A stretch of DNA of 11,196 nt. It comes from Saccharospirillum sp035704555. GTDB lineage: Bacteria; Pseudomonadota; Gammaproteobacteria; Pseudomonadales; Natronospirillaceae. The DNA lies in contig DASSWT010000310.1 in NCBI GenBank assembly GCA_035704555.1, positions 1 through 11,196 of the forward strand, in the 5' to 3' direction. The translations under genes were made by a program, and so were the position numbers. Position 1 is the stretch's first letter. Each line of letters begins with the position of its first letter. The notes beneath the pieces were generated by a model that saw only the letters and a program-made list of their open reading frames with translations, did no database searches and was not told where the DNA came from. Positions 1 through 6,490 of the stretch are shown piece after piece.

Positions 1-1
1 C

Positions 2-799
2 TTTGTTACGCGCCGGCCGACGACCGACAATAATTTTGAATACCGCCTGCAGATTGCAGACGCCGACGGGCAGCGAGCCCGTACCGTGTATCGCTCCAAT
101 GAGCCGATTATCTCGCCCACCTGGTCCCACAGTGGCCGTCGGATCGCCTTTGCCAACAAGGTGGGTGATCGCTGGAAGGTTTTCGTTCAGGAATTGTCGA
201 CCGGTAAGTCAAATTCAATCAACGGTCCGCGTGGCTATACCTCGGCACCTTCGTTTTCGCCCGATGGCCGCTATTTGGCCTATGTATCCAGTACATCGGG
301 TAATCCGGAGCTCTATCTTTATGATTTTGCCAGCGGCGACAGCACCCGATTAACGCAAAACAACTACATTGATACCGAGCCAAGCTTCGCTCCGGACTCA
401 AAATCGCTGGTCTACACTTCAGAAAGGGGTGGGAGTCCACAAATTTATGAAATGGACCTTGCCAGTAAGCGTGCGCAGCGCTTAACCTTTGAAGGAACCC
501 AGAATCTGAAGGCTGAATACAGCAGTGATGGGGAGTATCTGGTGTTTGTGCACCAGATTAACGGGCGTTTCCATGTCGCCGCGATGGATCTGGCAAGCCG
601 TGAGATTCGAATACTGACGGAGACTAACCTGGACGAATCGCCCAGCATTGCTCCCAACGGCACAATGCTGGTCTATGCTACAAAGTCCAGGGGCCAGGGT
701 GTGTTGGCGTGGGTGTCACTGGATGGAGAGGTCACCAGTGAAATGCCCTCAATCCACGGAGATGTGATTGAACCCTCATGGTCTCCTTACCTGAACTAG
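2..799 (+). CDS. tolB: Tol-Pal system protein TolB, C-terminal part (5' end outside window)
   Basis: This is the periplasmic beta-propeller protein of the Tol-Pal system, which binds Pal and the colicin/TolA machinery and supports outer-membrane constriction during division. The reading frame is open from the window edge to a TAG at 797-799, giving about 265 residues of a protein usually near 430, so the signal peptide and N-terminal domain are missing. What is visible are successive WD40-like/TolB propeller blades: 'EPIISPTWSHSGRRIAF', 'APSFSPDGRYLAYVSS', 'EPSFAPDSKSLVYTSERGG' and 'EYSSDGEYLVFVHQING', each followed by a 'DLAS.....LT' strand. The end 'EPSWSPYLN' is typical of TolB. pal follows 116 bp downstream and cpoB after that, the standard tol order. 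A GTG at 86 lies inside the frame but is not the real start, because homology continues upstream of it. Confidence 0.96.
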   Translation, partial: FVTRRPTTDNNFEYRLQIADADGQRARTVYRSNEPIISPTWSHSGRRIAFANKVGDRWKVFVQELSTGKSNSINGPRGYTSAPSFSPDGRYLAYVSSTSGNPELYLYDFASGDSTRLTQNNYIDTEPSFAPDSKSLVYTSERGGSPQIYEMDLASKRAQRLTFEGTQNLKAEYSSDGEYLVFVHQINGRFHVAAMDLASREIRILTETNLDESPSIAPNGTMLVYATKSRGQGVLAWVSLDGEVTSEMPSIHGDVIEPSWSPYLN

Positions 800-915
800 C
801 TACACTGTTAACGGTGTACTTGAACTGGGTGGTCAAGCAAGGCAAGATGCCAGTAAGGCCTCGGGCTTAGCTGAACACCCGATAATAATGATCGACAACT
901 GATGGGAAAAGGAAA

Positions 916-1485
916 ATGGCTAAAACCAAACTGATTCAAGTTGCTGCTATTACGTTCGCGGTATTTCTGGCGGGTTGTGCGTCTAACGACGTAGAAGAAA
1001 CCAGTGGTGCTGAAACAACTGAAACCGGCACAGAAATGGAAGACGAAGGTCTGGGCGACCTGACCCTCGAAGTTGAACAGCAAGATCCAGTTGTAATGGA
1101 CACCTCTGCCGATGACGAAATGGCAGCAGAAGTGACCAGCGAGTTCCAGGACCTGCTGGACCAGACTCTGATCTTCTTCGATTTTGACGAGTCTAATATT
1201 CGTTCAGAGTTCCGCACTGTGCTGAACGCCCATGCGATGAACCTGGCGGCCAACCCGAACATGAGCGTTGTGCTGGAAGGCCATGCTGATGAGCGCGGTA
1301 CCCGCGAATACAACCTGGCACTGGGTGAGCGTCGTGCCCAGTCGGTAGCTGATTACCTGATGCTGCGCGGTGTAGCTGCTAGCCAGATCGACACCGTCAG
1401 CTACGGCGAAGAAATGCCGCTGGCACTGGGTAGCACTGAAAGTGACTACGCAGAAAACCGTCGTGTAGAGATTGTTTATCCGTAA
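916..1485 (+). CDS. pal: Peptidoglycan-associated lipoprotein Pal
   Basis: Pal is an outer-membrane lipoprotein that anchors the membrane to peptidoglycan and is recruited to the division site by TolB and the TolQRA motor. The 189-residue product starts at an ATG preceded by a purine-rich GGGAAAAGGAAA. A short lipoprotein signal peptide ends in the lipobox LAGC, giving the lipidated Cys21. Residues 22-80 form a flexible, strongly acidic linker. The OmpA-like domain spans about 85-189, with FFDFDESNI near 87-95, the peptidoglycan-binding HADERG around 123-128 including Asp125, the RRAQSV stretch containing Arg140, and the closing NRRVEIVY. Length and motifs match the family. It is odd that there is no Lys or Arg between residues 6 and 96. 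It is followed by cpoB only 10 bp downstream. Confidence 0.97.
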   Translation: MAKTKLIQVAAITFAVFLAGCASNDVEETSGAETTETGTEMEDEGLGDLTLEVEQQDPVVMDTSADDEMAAEVTSEFQDLLDQTLIFFDFDESNIRSEFRTVLNAHAMNLAANPNMSVVLEGHADERGTREYNLALGERRAQSVADYLMLRGVAASQIDTVSYGEEMPLALGSTESDYAENRRVEIVYP

Positions 1486-1495
1486 TCGAGACACC

Positions 1496-2266
1496 ATGTT
1501 TAAAAAAATGGTAATAACAAGTGCTGCCGTGATCGGCAGCACTTTTGTTTTAGTGTTACCGGCTCTGGCTGAGCCCGTAGTTGTTCAGTCACAGGCCGAT
1601 CATGTCGCCAATTCCTCCTCGGGAGGATCAACTTCTCCGGTACTAGCGCCCGATCCTGCCTTTGTTGAGAACCTGATGCTTCAGGTGCGTGATCTTCAGC
1701 AGCAACTGGCCGACCAGCGTGGCTTGGTAGAAGAATTGAATTACCAGATTCAGATACTTCAGCAAGAGCAGAAAGAGCGTTATGTCGACCTGGACCAGCG
1801 CCTTTTGAACATGCAGCAGCAGTTGGACATGCAAGCTGTTGCACCTGCCGAGCGTGAAGTGTCATCCTCTTTAAGTGCAAATGCCGTCAGCGATGAAGAT
1901 ATCCTGGCTGAGTATAATGCAGCAAGAGAGCTTATCCGTAGCCGGGACTTCCCGGGGGCCATTGCGGCCCTGTCGGAATTTGCCCGGTCTCACCCGAACC
2001 ATGAACTGACGCCCAATGCCTGGTATTGGCTGGGTGAGGTGCATTTGGTCAGCCGGCAGGTCTCCCAGGCGCAGGCCGCCTTTGAAACGGTCGTCGAAGA
2101 CTACGAAGACCATGCCAAAGTGCCGGACTCTCTGTATAAGCTGGGGGTTATCGCCCAACAGCAAGAACAAGGGTCTCAGGCCGCCCAATTGTTCAACCGG
2201 GTGATCAGTGACTATCCGGGTAGCCAAAGTGCCAAGCTGGCGCAGGCCCGGCTTGAGAGCAACTGA
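1496..2266 (+). CDS. cpoB: Cell division coordinator CpoB (YbgF), Tol-Pal associated TPR protein
   Basis: CpoB is a periplasmic protein that links the Tol machinery to PBP1B-dependent septal wall synthesis. I start it at ATG 1496, which gives 256 residues and a normal Sec signal peptide: MFKK, a hydrophobic stretch and cleavage after ALA at residue 25. The frame also opens upstream at 1472, but that overlaps pal and spoils the signal peptide. A Ser/Gly-rich linker (about 39-48) leads to a Gln/Leu-rich coiled coil at about 57-110, the trimerisation segment of the family. The C-terminal half (about 135-256) holds the TPR repeats, including 'ARSHPNHELTPNAWYWLGE' and 'YPGSQSAKLAQARLES'. The Shine-Dalgarno site is poor, so translation may be coupled to pal, whose stop is 10 bp upstream. 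A terminator-like hairpin is embedded in the signal-peptide codons and may reduce its transcription relative to pal. Confidence 0.95.
   Translation: MFKKMVITSAAVIGSTFVLVLPALAEPVVVQSQADHVANSSSGGSTSPVLAPDPAFVENLMLQVRDLQQQLADQRGLVEELNYQIQILQQEQKERYVDLDQRLLNMQQQLDMQAVAPAEREVSSSLSANAVSDEDILAEYNAARELIRSRDFPGAIAALSEFARSHPNHELTPNAWYWLGEVHLVSRQVSQAQAAFETVVEDYEDHAKVPDSLYKLGVIAQQQEQGSQAAQLFNRVISDYPGSQSAKLAQARLESN
1519..1551 (+). terminator. Intrinsic-terminator-like hairpin inside the cpoB signal-peptide codons
   Basis: A perfect 10-bp stem pairs AAGTGCTGCC (1519-1528) with GGCAGCACTT (1535-1544) around the 6-nt loop GTGATC. It is followed directly by a T-rich tail, TTTTGTTTT counting the last two stem bases. 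This has the form of a rho-independent terminator, yet it encodes residues of the CpoB signal peptide, starting 34 nt after the pal stop codon. I infer partial termination after pal, giving more pal than cpoB message. Ribosomes translating the start of cpoB could prevent the hairpin from forming, so it may act as an attenuator. The tail is interrupted by one G, so full efficiency is not assured. Confidence 0.6.
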
Positions 2267-2279
2267 CCCGGGCTTTTCT
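2246..2279 (+). terminator. Candidate weak terminator at the end of the tol-pal operon
   Basis: GCCCGG (2246-2251) can pair with CCGGGC (2268-2273) across a 16-nt loop, followed by TTTTCT. The structure straddles the cpoB stop codon at 2264-2266. The stem is short and the loop long, so termination would be inefficient. It is the only T-tailed hairpin between cpoB and queC. Confidence 0.35.
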
Positions 2280-2288
2280 AGCTGAGTG

Positions 2289-2310
2289 GGGCTCTGGTTC
2301 GCCAGAGTCT
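2289..2310 (+). other. UUCG-capped hairpin in the cpoB-queC spacer
   Basis: GGCTCTGG (2290-2297) pairs with CCAGAGTC (2302-2309), with one G-U pair, around the tetraloop TTCG. One more G-U pair is possible outside it. UUCG loops are unusually stable in RNA. There is no T-tract after it, so it is more likely a 3'-end stabiliser for the tol-pal message, or a leader structure for queC, than a terminator. The rest of the 160-bp spacer shows only small GC-rich hairpins, for example CCGGGG pairing with CCCCGG near 2350-2380. Confidence 0.4.
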
Positions 2311-2426
2311 GACCGATCATCAACAGACGTATTGCCGCTACACAACACCCCGGGGTTATGGTTGGCCCCGGCGTCTGCGTTGCCGCATGCCCGACTCAGG
2401 GCGACTAACAACAGGACACATGGACC

Positions 2427-3107
2427 TTGAACAAGAAAGCCGTTGTATTGCTGTCGGGTGGACTGGACTCTACCACCGTATTAGCCAAGGCCATCGCCGA
2501 TGGCTATGAGGTTTATGCGCTGAGCTTTGATTATGGCCAGCGGCATGACGCAGAGCTGGATGCCGCCCGGCGAATCGCGCAGTACATGGGCGTTAAAGAG
2601 CACAAAGTTGTCCCGATGGACTTGCGGTCCCTCGGTGGTTCGGCCCTGACGGACGACACCATAGCGGTGCCTACCAGCGAGAGTGAAGGCATTCCAGCCA
2701 CCTATGTACCGGCCAGAAACACGGTTTTCTTGTCGATTGCGCTGGGCTGGGCGGAAGTGCTGAACGCCCAGACGCTGTTCATTGGCGTCAGCGCGGTTGA
2801 TTATTCGGGGTATCCCGATTGTCGCCCCGAGTTTATTTCCGCCTTTGAACGCCTGGCAAACCTGGCAACCCGCATGGGGGTTGAAGGGCAGGTGCTGACG
2901 GTTCAGGCGCCGCTGCTCAACCTGACCAAGGCGGCGACGGTTAACCTTGGCCTGTCTCTGGGTGTTGATTACAGCATGACGGTCAGCTGTTATCAGGCGA
3001 ATGCCTCTGGTGAGGCCTGCGGGTTGTGTGACAGTTGCCGGTTGCGCAAAATCGGTTTCGAGCAGGCTGGTGTTGCCGATCCGACCCGTTACGCGGCCGC
3101 TCAGTGA
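2427..3107 (+). CDS. queC: 7-cyano-7-deazaguanine (preQ0) synthase QueC
   Basis: QueC converts 7-carboxy-7-deazaguanine to preQ0 using ATP and ammonia, a step in making the queuosine modification of tRNA. The 226-residue product has the ATP-pyrophosphatase PP-loop SGGLDS at residues 10-15, the YVPARN segment near 93-98 and the zinc-binding cysteines C188, C198, C201 and C204 in the 'CGLCDSCRLR' region. Length and motifs match the family. The start is a TTG: it gives the usual N-terminus MNKKAVVLLSGG, and AGGA at 2413-2416 lies 10 nt upstream. The ATG at 2420 is out of frame and reaches a stop after about 30 codons. In Pseudomonas queE precedes this gene, but here there is only a 160-bp spacer. 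Two tRNA-Lys genes follow. Confidence 0.96.
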   Translation: MNKKAVVLLSGGLDSTTVLAKAIADGYEVYALSFDYGQRHDAELDAARRIAQYMGVKEHKVVPMDLRSLGGSALTDDTIAVPTSESEGIPATYVPARNTVFLSIALGWAEVLNAQTLFIGVSAVDYSGYPDCRPEFISAFERLANLATRMGVEGQVLTVQAPLLNLTKAATVNLGLSLGVDYSMTVSCYQANASGEACGLCDSCRLRKIGFEQAGVADPTRYAAAQ

Positions 3108-3160
3108 ATTCAAAGTCTTTGTAGATCAAAGGCTTGGAGAAAAAAAGTCGGTGATCGGGG

Positions 3161-3198
3161 TTGCGCCGACCCGAAAAATACATATTATATGCGCCTCC
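3161..3198 (+). promoter_or_regulatory. Candidate sigma-70 promoter of the first tRNA-Lys gene, with GC-rich discriminator
   Basis: A -35-like TTGCGC (3161-3166) is followed after 16 nt by TATTAT (3183-3188), a 5/6 match to the -10 consensus. GCGCC comes directly downstream. A GC-rich discriminator of this type is characteristic of stable-RNA promoters under stringent control. Transcription would start near 3195, only a few bases before the mature tRNA at 3202. Placement is by pattern only. Confidence 0.5.
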
Positions 3199-3201
3199 TT
3201 A

Positions 3202-3277
3202 GGGTCGTTAGCTCAGTTGGTAGAGCAGTTGGCTTTTAACCAATTGGTCGCAGGTTCGAATCCTGCACGACCCACCA
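3202..3277 (+). tRNA. tRNA-Lys (anticodon TTT), copy 1
   Basis: A 76-nt gene folding as a standard cloverleaf. The acceptor stem GGGTCGT pairs with ACGACCC, the D-arm contains AGCTCAGTTGGTAGAGC, the anticodon stem GTTGG/CCAAT closes the loop CTTTTAA with anticodon TTT at 3235-3237, and the T-arm contains GGTTCGAATCC. The 3' CCA is encoded. It reads AAA and AAG codons. It is identical over all 76 nt to the second copy 119 bp downstream. Confidence 0.98.
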
Positions 3278-3353
3278 CTTCCCCATTGGGCCATTACGTT
3301 CGGGGTAGTAAGGCAGACAAGGGTTCAGGTTAAAGCTAAGTGCTTGTTTTAAT

Positions 3354-3381
3354 TTGTTTTTTTGTCAGTCATAGGTAAAAT
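3354..3381 (+). promoter_or_regulatory. Candidate promoter of the second tRNA-Lys gene
   Basis: TTGTTT (3354-3359) and TAAAAT (3376-3381, 5/6 match to the -10 box) are 16 nt apart, and AGCCC follows. Transcription would start near 3388, about 10 nt before the second tRNA. The upstream T-rich run (about 3345-3363), preceded by the short hairpin AAGC-taagt-GCTT, could weakly end the first tRNA transcript. The two tRNAs may also be cut from one precursor. Confidence 0.4.
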
Positions 3382-3396
3382 AGCCCAACCAGTTGA

Positions 3397-3472
3397 GGGT
3401 CGTTAGCTCAGTTGGTAGAGCAGTTGGCTTTTAACCAATTGGTCGCAGGTTCGAATCCTGCACGACCCACCA
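3397..3472 (+). tRNA. tRNA-Lys (anticodon TTT), copy 2
   Basis: Identical in all 76 nt to the tRNA-Lys at 3202-3277, including the encoded CCA. The anticodon TTT lies at 3430-3432. A strong terminator starts 8 nt after the CCA. Tandem tRNA-Lys copies next to queC and nadA are known in Pseudomonas and enteric bacteria, and in Pseudomonas aeruginosa the tRNA-Lys beside queC is an integration site for genomic islands. No integrase or island is present here. Confidence 0.98.
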
Positions 3473-3480
3473 GATACCGA

Positions 3481-3510
3481 AAAAGGAGAGCCCAGGCTCT
3501 CCTTTTTTTA
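3481..3510 (+). terminator. Strong rho-independent terminator after the tRNA-Lys pair
   Basis: AAAAAGGAGAGC (3481-3492) pairs perfectly over 12 bp with GCTCTCCTTTTT (3497-3508) around the loop CCAG, within a run of seven T (3504-3510). The A-run before the stem makes a terminator on the minus strand possible as well. It isolates the tRNA transcript from nadA. Confidence 0.93.
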
Positions 3511-3707
3511 TTTCCGTTTGAATGCCTGATGCCCGCCGTTGCAGACGCCTGGGGTGTGTCAGTGTGGATTCTCCCGTCTATGGCGGGGCAGGCCATTGTT
3601 GTTTACATAACCCATCCCCACATTGTCGAAGCAAGCACGTTGTCTTCTTCGCGGCAGCGTTGTTTGTCGTTACACTGTATCCACCATGATTGAGTGACCA
3701 GGTTGCC

Positions 3708-4748
3708 ATGACAGATGCTGTTGAATTGTCAGAACTGACAATCAATTTCGAGATCCCTGTAACCGAGCAGGCCAGTAGCCTGACACCGGATCAGGTGAAA
3801 TCGCTGAGTTCAGAGATCGAAACCCTGCTGCGCGAACAGAATGCGGTATTGGTCGCACACTACTATACCGACCCGCTGATTCAGTCGCTGGCCGAGTCAT
3901 CCGGCGGATTTATCGGTGATTCGCTGGAGATGGCGCGCTACGGACGCGATGTCGAGGCCGATACCGTCGTGGTCGCCGGTGTGCGTTTTATGGGTGAAAC
4001 GGCGAAAATACTGAGCCCCGATAAACGCGTGCTGATGCCGACTCTGGAAGCCACCTGCTCGCTCGACCTGGGTTGCCCGGCGGACGAGTTCGCGGCCTTT
4101 TGCGATCAGCACCCGGACCGGACCGTGGTGGTCTACGCCAACACCTCGGCTGCCGTGAAAGCCCGTGCCGACTGGGTCGTCACCTCCAGTATTGCCCTGG
4201 ATGTGATCGATCATCTGGACCGTGCCGGTGAAAAGATTCTCTGGGCGCCGGATCAGCACCTGGGCCGCTACATACAGCGGGAAACCGGTGCTGACATGCT
4301 GCTCTGGAACGGCTCCTGCATCGTGCACGAGGAGTTCAGGGCCAAGGGGCTTCAGGATATGAAAGCCATGTACCCGGATGCTGCGGTACTGGTGCACCCC
4401 GAATCACCGGAATCGGTGGTGGCGCTGGCCGATGTCGTCGGGTCGACGACCCAATTGATCGCCGCCTCTGAACGATTGCCCAATCAGCAGTTTATTGTGG
4501 CGACCGATCGCGGCATCTTCTACAAAATGCAGCAGCGCTCACCGGGAAAGACCTTCATTGAAGCGCCCACCGCCGGTCAGGGTGCGAGCTGCCGAAGTTG
4601 CGCGCATTGCCCGTGGATGGCCATGAATGATCTACAACGTCTGCGCCAGGTGCTGGTACAGGGTGGCGAAGAGATTCATGTATCTCCTGAACTGATTCGC
4701 CAGGCCCGCATTCCACTGGACCGTATGCTGGCGTTCAAGCAAGGCTGA
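3708..4748 (+). CDS. nadA: Quinolinate synthase NadA
   Basis: NadA condenses iminoaspartate with dihydroxyacetone phosphate to quinolinate, the precursor of NAD, using a [4Fe-4S] cluster. Starting at ATG 3708 the product has 346 residues, within one residue of the E. coli protein. The frame also opens at a TTG at 3690, which would add six residues. Features include HYYTDP near 51-56, the 'GDSLEMARYG' segment, and the cluster cysteines C117 (in ATCSLDLGC), C204 (in NGSCIVHEEF) and C301, the last within the CRSCAHC motif at 295-301. No clear promoter is visible in the 197 bp between the tRNA terminator and the start. The Shine-Dalgarno site is weak (AGG at 3700-3702). The stop lies 11 bp from the stop of the convergent protease gene. 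Confidence 0.97.
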   Translation: MTDAVELSELTINFEIPVTEQASSLTPDQVKSLSSEIETLLREQNAVLVAHYYTDPLIQSLAESSGGFIGDSLEMARYGRDVEADTVVVAGVRFMGETAKILSPDKRVLMPTLEATCSLDLGCPADEFAAFCDQHPDRTVVVYANTSAAVKARADWVVTSSIALDVIDHLDRAGEKILWAPDQHLGRYIQRETGADMLLWNGSCIVHEEFRAKGLQDMKAMYPDAAVLVHPESPESVVALADVVGSTTQLIAASERLPNQQFIVATDRGIFYKMQQRSPGKTFIEAPTAGQGASCRSCAHCPWMAMNDLQRLRQVLVQGGEEIHVSPELIRQARIPLDRMLAFKQG

Positions 4749-4759
4749 ACCCCGGCCAT

Positions 4760-6166
4760 TCAGCTCGGTAGCAGCGCCAGTTGCCGTTCATATTCAGACA
4801 GCTTTTCCCGCAGGCGAGCCAGCTGGCTCGCGTCGTCGGGTTGCTCTATTGCTCGTCTGAGCAGTGTCATTGCACGAGTCTCCTCGCCCCGATGCCAGTA
4901 CCAGGCCGCCGTCGCTTCGGCCTCCCGGCTTTGCAGGCAGTCCCCGCTGAGGCGGTGGCGCAACTCGATCACCTCCATGTAGCGCCCCTTGACCTTATCA
5001 AGCAAGCTCAGCGCTTCGCGGCAGGCGTTGGCGTCGCCCGACCGGGCAGTTAGCTCGGCGCGCCAGTGCCAGGCCGGGTCGAAATCGGGGAACAGGGTCA
5101 GTAACAGTTCCAGGCGTTCGAGAGTTTGCTGCTCATCCGCCTCCGTCTGAAACCGGACCCAGCCGAAGAGGGTATTTGGGTCCGGATTGTTCATCAGCGG
5201 CTGGGGCAGCAGTTGACCGGACGCCGGTGTTAAACTCTGCCACTGCGGGTCGGGGGCGAAGTCATCGTCGGGGGCATAGTGCGCATTGATGTACCATCGC
5301 AAGGTGTCGTACTGATTGTTGGTTTGACCGGTAACACCCGTGGCGCTGCCTTGCTCGGCTGCCAGTTGCGCAGACCGGGTGATCGCACGCGGATGGGTCT
5401 GCCAGTAGTCGGACCCGGAGCGCCCGGCCAGCGACTGCTGCAGCCGGGCAAAGACGGCGGCACCGGCATTGGGGTTGTAACCCGCCTCGCGCAGCATATC
5501 GGTGGCGTAACGGTCCGCTTCGCTTTCCATCGACCGGCTGAAAGACAGGCTCTGCTGTGCGGCGCCCATCTGTGAGCCTATCAGCGTCGCGCCGCCTATT
5601 TCCGAATTGACACTGGCAAGCGCAACCCCGAGCAGCGCCCCGCTGATGGCCAGCCAGGCCTGTTGGCGGTTGTTGTCCGATAACCGGTTGAAATGGCGCA
5701 AACTCAGGTGGGCAATCTCGTGAGCGACCACTGAGGTGAATTCATCTTCGGTGCGCGCATTTTCCCAGAGGCCAAGGTTGAAGCCCATAACATTGCCAGG
5801 CAGCGCGAAGGCGTTGAAGGCTTTTTGCTGCAGCAAGACCACAGTGAGTGGCCCCAGGGATGCAGCCGAGGTTTGCCGGAGTCGCTCGGCGCGTTCAGCC
5901 AGCCAGTATTCGAGCCAAACATCATTGATGACATTGCCTTGTCGCTGTAATCTGCGCTGCAGATAACCGGCGACAGCCCGCTCCTGCTCCTGGGTCCAGC
6001 CCAGAGAGGAGTCGCCGAATTCTGCGTAGGCGGGTGTTGCCTGCCAGCCCATTAAAAACAGGCACAGGCAGGCAGTGACGCTCCATACAGAGGCAAGTCT
6101 GCGGGAAGTCCGCTGTTGCGTTGAAAGGGTTGGGTAACGATTGTCCTGATCAGGCCTGGAATGCAC
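4760..6166 (-). CDS. bepA: BepA/YfgC-like periplasmic M48 metalloprotease with TPR region
   Basis: A zinc metalloprotease of family M48. BepA-type members work in the periplasm with the BAM machinery, assembling or degrading LptD and other outer-membrane proteins. Numbered from a possible TTG start at 6181 (473 residues), the signal peptide ends at AYA (51-53), the zinc motif HEIAH lies at 154-158, the third ligand is Glu219 in MESEADRYA, and a THP motif with His263 corresponds to the BepA histidine switch. The C-terminal third (about 310-470) is helical and TPR-like. I report the GTG at 6166 (468 residues) because a candidate promoter reads out close upstream and GGA sits 6 nt before it. The start remains uncertain. 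The Arg pair before the hydrophobic stretch is not a good Tat motif. It converges on nadA and diverges from the TusA-like gene. Confidence 0.9.
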   Translation of the reverse strand: MHSRPDQDNRYPTLSTQQRTSRRLASVWSVTACLCLFLMGWQATPAYAEFGDSSLGWTQEQERAVAGYLQRRLQRQGNVINDVWLEYWLAERAERLRQTSAASLGPLTVVLLQQKAFNAFALPGNVMGFNLGLWENARTEDEFTSVVAHEIAHLSLRHFNRLSDNNRQQAWLAISGALLGVALASVNSEIGGATLIGSQMGAAQQSLSFSRSMESEADRYATDMLREAGYNPNAGAAVFARLQQSLAGRSGSDYWQTHPRAITRSAQLAAEQGSATGVTGQTNNQYDTLRWYINAHYAPDDDFAPDPQWQSLTPASGQLLPQPLMNNPDPNTLFGWVRFQTEADEQQTLERLELLLTLFPDFDPAWHWRAELTARSGDANACREALSLLDKVKGRYMEVIELRHRLSGDCLQSREAEATAAWYWHRGEETRAMTLLRRAIEQPDDASQLARLREKLSEYERQLALLPS

Positions 6167-6195
6167 GTGAGATCCATACAACGAAGATGTGTTGC

Positions 6196-6206
6196 CCTAT
6201 AATACG
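6196..6206. promoter_or_regulatory. Overlapping divergent -10 boxes between bepA and the tusA-like gene
   Basis: The plus strand has a perfect TATAAT at 6198-6203, and the minus strand reads TATTAT at 6204-6199, a 5/6 match. Transcription to the right would start near 6210 and give a leader of about 30 nt for the gene at 6241. Transcription to the left would start near 6192 and give a short leader for bepA. Neither strand has a good -35 hexamer at standard spacing, so activity or an activator cannot be judged by eye. Confidence 0.45.
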
Positions 6207-6240
6207 AGCTCTATTAAGTCCCGACAGAGAGGCGTTGTAA

Positions 6241-6489
6241 TTGACTTGTAAAAGTACCCCGGCACGACGCCTGGATGCCAGCGGTTTGCGATGCCCATTG
6301 CCACTGTTGCGCACCAAACAGGCCCTGGCGGGTATGAAGCCGGGTGATATTCTGGAAGTATTAGCCACTGATGCAGGCTCCTGGCGGGACATTCCCGCCT
6401 ACCTGAGCCGCGCACCCCACCAGTTATTGGAACAGGACGACACCCAAACCGGCTGTTTTCGGTTCCTGATTCAGCGAGGAGAAGACTGA
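6241..6489 (+). CDS. TusA-family sulfurtransferase (YeeD/SirA-like)
   Basis: A small sulfur-carrier protein of 82 residues, the usual TusA length. The fold signature LDASGLRCPLPLLRTKQAL carries the conserved CPxP motif with the persulfide-forming Cys18, followed by MKPGDILEVLATD, the second strand region. TusA proteins pass sulfur to tRNA thiolation or to molybdenum-cofactor-linked enzymes. The member at this locus in Pseudomonas aeruginosa (PA1006) has been tied to molybdenum homeostasis, so I do not assign the E. coli tusA role. The start is TTG at 6241 with GAGAGG at 6227-6232, 8 nt upstream. A perfect -10 box lies at 6198. The perM-like gene begins 1 bp after its stop, so the two are surely co-transcribed. 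Confidence 0.9.
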   Translation: MTCKSTPARRLDASGLRCPLPLLRTKQALAGMKPGDILEVLATDAGSWRDIPAYLSRAPHQLLEQDDTQTGCFRFLIQRGED

Positions 6490-6490
6490 T

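Larger units (their letters stand above)
3202..3472 (+). repeat. 76-bp direct repeat formed by the two identical tRNA-Lys genes
   Basis: The identical units 3202-3277 and 3397-3472 lie 195 bp apart, start to start. Identity extends to one base before the mature 5' end and stops at the CCA, so gene conversion or a recent duplication of the tRNA unit alone is plausible. The 119-bp spacer between them differs from the sequence on either side of the pair. Confidence 0.9.

Noticed and set aside
800..915. Separate promoter for pal in the tolB-pal spacer (GATAAT at 881)
   Set aside because: No acceptable -35 sequence at 16-18 nt spacing; only small hairpins such as ACACTG/CGGTGT and TCGGG/CCCGA are present. 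An own promoter for pal remains possible but is not supported by eye.
2340..2426. Possible preQ1 riboswitch upstream of queC, suggested by CTAACAACAGGA before the start and nearby GC hairpins
   Set aside because: The only stem directly before the tail (GCCC/GGGC) has a 6-nt loop, too short for the class I pseudoknot, and the typical loop and A-rich tail are not present.
3113..3135. Hairpin AAGTCTTTG/CAAAGGCTT just after queC as a terminator
   Set aside because: It has a 9-bp stem including one G-U pair but is followed by an A-tract, not T. It might protect a 3' end, but there is no intrinsic terminator signature on this strand.
3412..3693. Open frames running through the tRNA-Lys genes on both strands
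   Set aside because: They are translations of tRNA and terminator sequence; no coding evidence.
6080..6110. Twin-arginine signal in the BepA-like protease (SRRLAS)
   Set aside because: The residues after the Arg pair do not fit the Tat consensus, and the hydrophobic core with AYA cleavage fits Sec export.
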